This document shows positions 1-5,570 of a stretch of DNA of 9,950 nucleotides, in pieces; position 1 is the first letter of the stretch; every line of letters begins with the position of its first letter. The notes under the pieces were generated by a model that did no database searches, was not told the DNA's origin, and saw nothing but the letters and a program-made list of their open reading frames with translations. This stretch comes from an uncultured beta proteobacterium (lineage in GTDB: Bacteria; Pseudomonadota; Gammaproteobacteria; Burkholderiales; Burkholderiaceae_C): contig CAILKA010000002.1 in NCBI GenBank assembly GCA_903834645.1, forward strand, positions 1 through 9,950, written 5' to 3'. The position numbers and the translations under genes are program-made.

Positions 1-926
1 CGCCCCCGCCGACTTCCCCCGCCAAGGGCCCGCAGTCGGTGATGCAGGGCACGCTCGTGCCGCCGGGCCAGGCGCGGCAGGCCCCGGCCAAGCCCCTGGT
101 CCCCACCATCAGCTGCCTGATCAGCCCCAACCGCATCGCCGACATCGGCTCGCCCGTCACGGGCATCGTCGAGCGCATCACGGTGGACGTGGGCGACTCG
201 GTGCGCCAGGGGCAGACGCTCGTGACGCTGCGCAGCGAGGTGGAGAACGCCGGTGAGCGCGCCGCGCATGCGCGCTGGAGCGTGGATGCCGAGGTGCGCG
301 CCTCGGAGGCCTCGCTCGAACTCGCGCGCCAGCGCTACCAGCGCGCGCGCGACCTGCAGGCACAGGGCTTCTTCTCGCCACAGGCGGTCGAGCAGGCCCT
401 GACCGAGATGCGCCTGGCCGAGCAGAAACTCAAGCAGAGCACCAGCCAGCGCGAGGTGCTGGCCACCGATCTCGAGGTGGTGCGCGCGCAGGTCAGCCAG
501 CGCATGGTGCGCGCGCCCTTCTCGGGCACCATCGTCGAGCGCTACCGCCAGCCCGGCGAGCGCGTGGAAGACCGTCCGCTGCTGCGCCTGGCCTCGCTCG
601 ATCCGCTGCGCGTGGACCTGCTCGTGCCCGCGGCACGCTTCGGCCAGTACGCGGTGGGCGACCGGCTGCAGCTGCAGCCGGAGCTCGCCGGCGTGAAGCC
701 TGTCACGGCCGAGGTCACGCACGTGGACCGCGTGATCGACGGCGCGAGCAACACTTTCCGGGTGCGTCTGAGCCTGCCCAATCCCCAGCAGCGGCTGCCC
801 GCCGGCGCGCGCTGCACGCTCGACGATGCGGCCGCGACCGCGTTGCGCGAAGGCGCCCGGCCTGCGCCGTCCGCCGCCGCTGCGACTGCAGGCGGGCGCG
901 TGGCCCAGGTGGGCTCCGGGGGCTGA
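1..926 (+). CDS. RND/HlyD-type periplasmic adaptor (membrane fusion) protein, 5'-truncated by the window
   Basis: The frame is open from the first complete codon (position 3) to TGA at 924-926, so the true start is probably upstream. The GTG/ATG at 39 and 42 follow a Pro/Ser-rich stretch and are not convincing starts. The layout is typical of an adaptor linking an inner-membrane pump to an outer-membrane channel. The first half of a lipoyl-like barrel-sandwich domain is at about 129-239 (motif IGSPVTGIVERITVDVGDSV). An alpha-helical hairpin rich in Glu, Ala, Gln and Arg spans about 240-503. The second lipoyl half is at 504-596 (motif RAPFSGTIVERYRQPGERV). A beta-barrel domain covers about 597-824 and ends in LPAGARCTLD. 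The last 33 residues are a low-complexity Ala/Gly/Pro tail. The short hairpin and the SNTFRVRLSLPNP segment resemble RND adaptors more than classical HlyD. It ends 45 bases before the giant gene on the same strand, so the two could be co-transcribed and the adaptor could serve its export; that link is inferred. No pump or outer-membrane channel gene is visible here. Confidence 0.88.
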   Translation, partial: PPPTSPAKGPQSVMQGTLVPPGQARQAPAKPLVPTISCLISPNRIADIGSPVTGIVERITVDVGDSVRQGQTLVTLRSEVENAGERAAHARWSVDAEVRASEASLELARQRYQRARDLQAQGFFSPQAVEQALTEMRLAEQKLKQSTSQREVLATDLEVVRAQVSQRMVRAPFSGTIVERYRQPGERVEDRPLLRLASLDPLRVDLLVPAARFGQYAVGDRLQLQPELAGVKPVTAEVTHVDRVIDGASNTFRVRLSLPNPQQRLPAGARCTLDDAAATALREGARPAPSAAAATAGGRVAQVGSGG

Positions 927-971
927 GAGCCCTCTGGCTGAGCCCCTTCCCGAACACAACCTGCCCAGGCC

Positions 972-3900
972 ATGAGCCGCCGGCCCTACATCGAGGCGAT
1001 CGAGCCCCGGCTGCTGTACTCGGCCGACCTCGCCGCGGCCGTGGGGGGGCAATCGCTGCAGCCGCTGCGCACCTTCGAGCAAGGGCGCCTGGACACGCTC
1101 GAGCTGCAGGCCGCGGCCCAGCAGGCCACACCGCGCGTCGAGATCGCGCTCGTCGACCGCTCGGTGCCCGACGCCGCGCAGCTCATCGCCGACCTGCGCG
1201 CGCAGCAGCAGGCCGGGCGGCGCATCGAGATCGTGACGCTGTGGGCGCAGGAAGACGGCATCGCGCGCCTGACGGAGCTGCTGCGCGGCCGCCAGGACGT
1301 GGGCGCGGTGCACGTGCTCGGCCACGGGGCCGACGGCGTGGTGCAGCTCGGCGGCGTGCGGCTCGATGCGGCCACGCTGCTCGCGCGCGCCGGTGAGGTG
1401 GCCACCTGGGGTGCGGCGCTGGCCGACGATGCCGATGTGCTGCTCTACGGCTGCGATGTGGCCGCCAGCGAGAAGGGCCGCCAGCTGATCGCCGACCTCG
1501 CGGCCCTCACCGGCGCCGATGTGGCGGCCAGCGACGACGCCACGGGCGCGGCTGCGCTGGGCGGCAACTGGACGCTGGAGGCGCGCACGGGTGCAGTGGA
1601 GGCCGCGCTTGCCCCAAGCGAGCAGGCGCGTCAGGCCTGGTCGGGCCTGCTGCAGGAGTTCGTCGTCACGCGCTTCGACGACACGACCGAGGAAGGCTCG
1701 CTGCGCTGGGCTATCAACCAGGCCGCCAAGCTGGGCGGCGACCACGTGATCCGCCTGGCGGCGGGCACGTACCAGATCAGCCTGAAGGACAAGGGAAGCC
1801 CCAATGACGGGGATTTCGACATCACCGGTGCCGGCCGCCTGCAGATCGTCGGCGCCGGGGCTGCCCTGACGCGCATCGAGATCACGGACCAGGCGGCCTC
1901 GAGGATCTTTGCCGTGGGCGCCGGCGCCGGCCTCGAGCTCTCCGGCGTGATGCTGCTGGGAGACGGCAGCAGCGCCGACGCGGACACGGGCGGCGTGATC
2001 CAGCTCGCCACCGGCGCCGCCCTGACGCTGACCGACAGCGTGATCGAAGGCGGGAAGGCCGGCTTGGGCGGAGCGATCTCCGTCGAGGCGGGGGCCAGCG
2101 CCACGCTGCAGCGGGTGGAGATTCGCAAAGCCACGGCAGGTGGTGCTTCTCCCACCAAGCAGGGTCTGGGTGGAGCCATCTACAACGCGGGCTCGCTGAC
2201 ACTCACCGACTCGACGCTGGCCGGCAACCAAGCCACCGGCGACGGCGGGGCGCTCTACCAGGCCGCCGAAGGCGGGACGCTCGAGTTGCGCAACGTCACG
2301 CTGTCCGGAAACCAGGCAGTGGACGGCCGTGGCGGAGGCCTCTACAGCGAGTCGGACCTGAGCCTCGTCAACGTGACGCTGGCTGCAAACCAGGCGGGTG
2401 CAGCGGGTGCCTCGGGCGCGGCGGTGTACGTCGACAGCGGCCGCACGCTCGAGGCGCGCAACACCCTCTTCGCGAACAACACCGTCGCAGACGGCAGCGA
2501 CCGGCCCCTTGGTGGCGGCACCCTCGTCTCCCTGGGCAACAACCTCTACACCAGCGACTCCAAGCCCGCCGGGGCCGCGGGCAGCGACATCGTGACGCCC
2601 GACGCCAAGATCGGCGCACTCGAGGCCAGCGTCACCCTCACTCGCACCCACAAGCTCCTGCCCGGCAGCCCGGCCATCGACGCCGGCTCCACGGACGCCT
2701 CGGTCCCCTCGACCGACCAGCGCGGCGCCCCACGCTACGGCAGCTCGCCCGACATCGGTGCCTACGAGCTCAGCTACGGCCCGCGGATCGTCACGAACGA
2801 ACTGGCCATCCCGGAGGGCGGGCGCGCCAAGCCCACGCTCGAGATCTCCGACCCCAACGATGCCCCGGCGAACGTGACGCTCACGGTCAGCGGCCTCGTG
2901 GCCGGAGCCGTCGAGGTGCGCGGCGCGCCCGCCACCACCTTCACGCTGCAGGACGTGCTCGACCAGGTGGTGGAGTTCGTGCACGATGGCAGCGAGACGC
3001 CCGCCGCCTACACGCTCACCGCCACCGACCCCGGGGGTGCCAGCACGAGCTCGAGTGCGTTCGTCACCTTCACCCGCGTGAACGATGCGCCCGTGCTCAC
3101 GGGGGCCGCGGCGCTGGCGTCGATCGTCGAGGACGTAGCCTCCGGCAGCAATGCCGGCACGCGGGTGTCGGATCTCATCCCCACTGCCGCCCAGGCGACC
3201 GACGTCGACAGCACCAGCCTGGGCATCGCCGTGACGGCTGCCGATGTCGCGCGCGGCAGCTGGGAGTACAGCCTGAACGGCACGACGTGGCTGGCCCTGG
3301 GCATCCCCAGCAACAGCGCCGCCCGGCTGCTGCCCGGCGACGCCAGGGTGCGCTTCGTGCCGCAGGCCAACCTGTCGGGCACCGCCACGCTCACCTTCCG
3401 CGCCTGGGATCGCAGCACAGGCGTGGACGCCGGGGTGGCCGACACCGCCCATTGGGGCGGCACCTCGGCTTTCAGCGCGGCCACGGCATCGGCCTCCGTC
3501 ACCGTGGTGGCGGTCAACGATGCTCCCTCCGGGGCACACGTCACGCGCACGACGCTGGAGGACACGGACTACACCCTCAAGGGGGTCGATTTCGGCTTCA
3601 CCGATTCGGCCGATGCCCCGGCGGCCAACGCCCTGTCGGGCGTGCGCATCGCCACGCTGCCGGCGCTTGGCAACCTGCTGTTGTCGGGGGTCCCGGTCGT
3701 GGCCGGGCAGGTGGTGAGCGCCACCGACATCGACCAGAACCGGCTCATCTACCGGCCGGCCACCCATGGCAACGGCACGAACTACGCGAGCTTCGGTTTC
3801 CAGGTGGTCGACGACGGCGGAACGGCCAGCGGCGGCGTGAACCAGGACCCCTCTGCCAAGACCTTCACCTTCAACGTCACGGGGGTCAGCGACGCCCCGG

Positions 3901-5528
3901 ACGGGGTCGACAGCGTCATCACGCTCCTGGAGGACTCGGGCACGCGCGCCATCAAGGCATCGGACTTCGGCTTCACCGACTCCCTGGACAGCCCGTCGGA
4001 CACCTTCGTCGGAGTGGTCATCAGCAACGGGACGGGCGGCGGCACGCTGCTCTACAGGGGCGCGCCCTGCGCGAGCGGCCAGTTCGTCTCAGCCGCCGAA
4101 CTGGCCGGTGACCGGCTGCAGTTCGTGCTGCCTGCCAACGCTAACGGCGCCAACTACGCGAGCTTCCAGTTCGCCGTGGTGGACTCGGGATCCATTGCCG
4201 ACGGGGGCTCGACCCAGGACCTCACGCCCGCCACGATGCGCATCGATGTGACGGCGGTCAGCGATGCGCCCTCGGGGGCAACCATCACGAAGACCCTACC
4301 CGAGGATGCCAGCTACGCCCTTTCGACGGCGGACTTCGGCTTCTCCGACACGAACGACACCCCTTCGAATGCCTTGTCGGGGGTGCGGATCTCGACCCTG
4401 CCCAGCAAAGGCAGCTTGTGGCGGGAGGTCAACGGGGTATGGGGCACCTTGACGACGGCGGGGCAGGTCGTGAGCGCCGCGGACATCGCGGCCGGCCGGC
4501 TCGTGTACTTCCCGGTCTCCAACGAGTCGGGAACCTCTCCCTACGCGAGCTTCACGTTCCAGGTCATCGACGGTGGCGGCACCGCCAACGGCGGAATCGA
4601 CACCGACCCCACGCCCAGGTCGTTCGGGTTCAACGTCAGCGCGGTCAACGATGCACCGGTTCTAAGCGGTTCGGCCAACCTTGCCGCCATCGACGAAGAC
4701 AACCAGTCCAGCTCCGGCACGGCGGTGTCCGCGCTGGTGGTCGGCGGCCGGATCACCGATGTGGACGCCAGCGCCCTGCAGGGCATCGCGGTGGTCGCCG
4801 CGGACTCCGCCAACGGCACCTGGCAGTACCGCACCGGCCCCTTTGGGTGGACGAACTTCCCCGCGACGAGCGCGAGCACGGCCCTGCTCCTGACCACGGG
4901 CGCGACCATCCGCTTCCAGCCCAACCCGGACTGGTCGGGCACGGCGAGCCTGACCTTCCGCGCCTGGGACCGGACATCCGGCACCGAGGGCACGACCGCC
5001 GACGTCACGGCCAATGGCGGCACCACAGCCTTCAGCACGGCCACCGCCACGGCCAGTATCACGGTCAACAACATCAACGAGGCGCCGATCCTGACATCGG
5101 CCGCTCCCGTGGCGATGCCCGCGATCGTGGCCAACGACACGGCCAACGCGGGCGCGACCGTGGCCTCGCTGATCGCAGGCCGCACGAGCGACGCCGATCC
5201 GAGCCCGGCACCTCACGGCATCGCCGTGGTGGCGGCCGACAACTCCAAGGGCTACTGGCAGTGGAGCCCCGACGGTACGTCGTGGACGGCCTTCGGCCAT
5301 CCCAACGTGACGGGTGCACGGCTGCTGCCCGAAACCTACCGGGTGCGCTTCGTGCCTGGGGTGAACTACACCGGAACCGCCAATCCGGGCCTGACCTTCC
5401 ACGTGTGGGACCGCACCAGTGGCACTGATGGTGGCACGGCAGACCTCACCACCCGGGGCGGCAGCACGGCGTTCAGCACCGATTCTTCCACCGTGATCCA
5501 GCAGGTCACGGGGGCGGCATCCCCGTGA
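972..5528 (+). CDS. Giant LEPR-XLL/DUF4347 adhesin-like protein, N-terminal part (1518 codons, ends at a probable frameshift)
   Basis: This is a very large modular protein, probably a secreted or surface-bound adhesin. The ATG at 972 is chosen because stops at 924 and 939 close the same frame upstream and because the LEPR-type motif (IEPRLLYSADL, residues 10-20) normally sits at the extreme N-terminus. Only AGG at 967-969 resembles a ribosome site and it is too close to the ATG, so initiation looks weak. There is no Sec signal peptide or membrane segment. Domains are DUF4347 (about 55-227), a right-handed beta-helix (about 229-600), a CSPG/cadherin-like repeat (about 603-703), then modules A1, B1, B2, B3, A2 and A3. 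Only two cysteines are present (C161 and C1033). The frame ends at TGA 5526-5528 in the linker after A3. The same architecture continues at once in the -1 frame, so this is probably the front part of a longer gene. The cellular role (adhesion, biofilm or other) cannot be settled from sequence. Confidence 0.9.
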   Translation: MSRRPYIEAIEPRLLYSADLAAAVGGQSLQPLRTFEQGRLDTLELQAAAQQATPRVEIALVDRSVPDAAQLIADLRAQQQAGRRIEIVTLWAQEDGIARLTELLRGRQDVGAVHVLGHGADGVVQLGGVRLDAATLLARAGEVATWGAALADDADVLLYGCDVAASEKGRQLIADLAALTGADVAASDDATGAAALGGNWTLEARTGAVEAALAPSEQARQAWSGLLQEFVVTRFDDTTEEGSLRWAINQAAKLGGDHVIRLAAGTYQISLKDKGSPNDGDFDITGAGRLQIVGAGAALTRIEITDQAASRIFAVGAGAGLELSGVMLLGDGSSADADTGGVIQLATGAALTLTDSVIEGGKAGLGGAISVEAGASATLQRVEIRKATAGGASPTKQGLGGAIYNAGSLTLTDSTLAGNQATGDGGALYQAAEGGTLELRNVTLSGNQAVDGRGGGLYSESDLSLVNVTLAANQAGAAGASGAAVYVDSGRTLEARNTLFANNTVADGSDRPLGGGTLVSLGNNLYTSDSKPAGAAGSDIVTPDAKIGALEASVTLTRTHKLLPGSPAIDAGSTDASVPSTDQRGAPRYGSSPDIGAYELSYGPRIVTNELAIPEGGRAKPTLEISDPNDAPANVTLTVSGLVAGAVEVRGAPATTFTLQDVLDQVVEFVHDGSETPAAYTLTATDPGGASTSSSAFVTFTRVNDAPVLTGAAALASIVEDVASGSNAGTRVSDLIPTAAQATDVDSTSLGIAVTAADVARGSWEYSLNGTTWLALGIPSNSAARLLPGDARVRFVPQANLSGTATLTFRAWDRSTGVDAGVADTAHWGGTSAFSAATASASVTVVAVNDAPSGAHVTRTTLEDTDYTLKGVDFGFTDSADAPAANALSGVRIATLPALGNLLLSGVPVVAGQVVSATDIDQNRLIYRPATHGNGTNYASFGFQVVDDGGTASGGVNQDPSAKTFTFNVTGVSDAPDGVDSVITLLEDSGTRAIKASDFGFTDSLDSPSDTFVGVVISNGTGGGTLLYRGAPCASGQFVSAAELAGDRLQFVLPANANGANYASFQFAVVDSGSIADGGSTQDLTPATMRIDVTAVSDAPSGATITKTLPEDASYALSTADFGFSDTNDTPSNALSGVRISTLPSKGSLWREVNGVWGTLTTAGQVVSAADIAAGRLVYFPVSNESGTSPYASFTFQVIDGGGTANGGIDTDPTPRSFGFNVSAVNDAPVLSGSANLAAIDEDNQSSSGTAVSALVVGGRITDVDASALQGIAVVAADSANGTWQYRTGPFGWTNFPATSASTALLLTTGATIRFQPNPDWSGTASLTFRAWDRTSGTEGTTADVTANGGTTAFSTATATASITVNNINEAPILTSAAPVAMPAIVANDTANAGATVASLIAGRTSDADPSPAPHGIAVVAADNSKGYWQWSPDGTSWTAFGHPNVTGARLLPETYRVRFVPGVNYTGTANPGLTFHVWDRTSGTDGGTADLTTRGGSTAFSTDSSTVIQQVTGAASP
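999..1031 (+). other. LEPR-XLL N-terminal motif
   Basis: Residues 10-20 read IEPRLLYSADL, matching the LEPR-x-LL-x-SAD motif known from the extreme N-termini of very large bacterial surface proteins, here with Ile in place of the first Leu. It lies 10 residues from the initiator and is followed by Ala/Gly-rich sequence with no long hydrophobic segment, so it does not look like a Sec signal. Its function in the family is not established as far as I know. Targeting or retention during export is an inference from position. Confidence 0.75.
1134..1652 (+). other. DUF4347 domain with caspase-like His-Gly / Gly-Cys signature
   Basis: Residues about 55-227 match the DUF4347 family, which sits near the N-terminus of giant repeat proteins. 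Diagnostic pieces are VEIALVDRSVPD (56-67), HVLGHGADGVVQLGG (114-128), DADVLLYGCDVAASEKG (153-169), LTGADVAASDD (179-189) and LGGNWTLEA (196-204). A hydrophobic strand ending in H118-G119 and a second ending in G160-C161, 43 residues apart, then a helix and a G-A-D-V-A-A-S strand, resemble the catalytic layout of clan CD cysteine peptidases (caspase, gingipain and CHAT types). I know the family as a domain of unknown function; the peptidase reading is my inference. Confidence 0.82.
1656..2771 (+). other. Right-handed beta-helix region with choice-of-anchor-Q ending
   Basis: Residues about 229-600 open with FVVTRFDDTTEEGSLRWAIN, the usual entry of parallel beta-helix (CSLREA / polymorphic outer-membrane-protein-like) domains. 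Several short turns follow with GGAI, GGALY, GGGLY and the recurring phrases LTLTDS, LAGNQA, NVTLSGNQA and NVTLAANQA. It closes with LLPGSPAIDAGSTDASVPST, DQRGAPRYG and PDIGAYE, the choice-of-anchor-Q signature. Such helices form elongated stalks that bind or cleave polysaccharide, or serve purely as adhesin scaffolds. No catalytic residues of a pectate lyase are recognisable, so a structural or binding role is more likely. Confidence 0.82.
2778..3080 (+). repeat. CSPG/cadherin-like repeat, single copy
   Basis: Residues about 603-703 contain ELAIPEGGRAKPTLEISDPN near the start, then FTLQDVLDQVVEFVHDGSET and AAYTLTATDPGGAS. The V-x-FVHDGSE-TP-x-x-(Y/F)-x-L-T pattern is typical of CSPG/NG2-type (Cadherin_3-like) repeats. 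It occurs only once in the window and acts as adaptor between the beta-helix and the first VNDAP linker (703-707). Confidence 0.7.
3093..3527 (+). repeat. Family A module 1
   Basis: Residues 708-852, the first copy of a module of about 145 residues that recurs at least nine times. Its landmarks are SIVEDVAS near the start, a TDVDS motif, GIAVTAADVARGSWEYSLNG, a core W, ARLLP, RVRFVPQANLSGTATLTFRA followed by WDRSTG, then GGTSAFSAATASASVTV and the linker VNDAP. The motif order and an Asp-rich first half suggest a calcium-binding beta-sandwich like other cadherin-like adhesin repeats. I do not recognise family A as a specific named domain. Confidence 0.8.
3528..4658 (+). repeat. Family B modules 1-3 in tandem
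   Basis: Three consecutive modules of 124-129 residues, at 3528-3899, 3900-4271 and 4272-4658. Each has an early E-D (LEDTDYTL, LEDSGTRAI, PEDASYAL), then DFGFTD or DFGFSD, a V-x-I-x-(T/N) strand with a TLP or equivalent, a G-Q-x-VSA turn, Y-A-S-F-x-F-x-V-(V/I)-D, a G-G-(T/S)-x-x-x-GG segment and a TFTFNV-like last strand before (V)-(S/N)-DAP. This is a common adhesin repeat. B2 has diverged most and carries the protein's second cysteine (C1033, in APCASG). Confidence 0.82.
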
Positions 5529-5548
5529 CACCTGGCAACCAGGCGCCC
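4659..5548 (+). repeat. Family A modules 2 and 3
   Basis: A2 (4659-5087) has AAIDEDNQSS, RITDVDASALQGIAVVAAD, GTWQY, WSGTASLTFRAWDRTSGTEG and TAFSTATATASITV before INEAP. A3 (from 5088) has GIAVVAADNSKGYWQWSPDG, ARLLP, RVRFVPGVNYTGTA, LTFHVWDRTSGTDGG and GGSTAFST. In A3 the usual E-D-(V/N) near the start is replaced by IVANDTAN, and its last strand and linker (5484-5548) are irregular and contain the frame break. Confidence 0.8.
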
Positions 5549-5570
5549 GTGCTCCTGGGGGCCAACCCCC
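5505..5570 (+). other. Frame break in the giant gene (G5 run, stop, two small hairpins)
   Basis: Up to 5505 the first frame carries the end of module A3 (GGSTAFST...); from 5537 the -1 frame carries the N-Q-A-P linker and module A4. Between them lies a run of five G at 5510-5514. One added G gives a continuous reading T-G-G-G-I-P-V-T-P-G-N-Q-A-P. The stop TGA is at 5526-5528, with GTG 5525 overlapping it. Directly downstream are two perfect compact inverted repeats: CCTGG-CAA-CCAGG (5531-5543) and GGGGG-CCAA-CCCCC (5557-5570). The restored linker is about ten residues longer than the others in the array. Most likely this is a one-base deletion, real or a sequencing error in the homopolymer. 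A recoding site is possible but the slip sequence is poor. Confidence 0.8.

Noticed and set aside
911..946. Two inverted repeats around the end of the adaptor gene (GGGCTC 911-916 with GAGCCC 927-932; GGGGCT 919-924 with AGCCCC 941-946)
   Set aside because: The stems are only six base pairs, overlap each other, have loops of 10-16 bases and no T tract follows. Such pairs are expected by chance at this base composition, so I do not call a terminator or attenuator.
927..971. Promoter or strong ribosome-binding site before the giant gene
   Set aside because: The 45-base gap has no recognisable -35/-10 pair and only an AGG two bases before the ATG. Co-transcription with the adaptor is as plausible as a local promoter.
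3287..4111. Open frames in other + phases (also 4418-5428, 7057-8262 and 8425-9093)
   Set aside because: Their products are low-complexity Arg/Gly/His/Pro-rich sequences that shadow the conserved modules. The module frames explain the same DNA fully.
5525..5527. GTG 5525 as the start of an independent second gene
   Set aside because: It lacks a proper Shine-Dalgarno sequence at normal spacing, and the product would begin in a repeat linker with no leader. It is kept only as an alternative explanation of the frame break.
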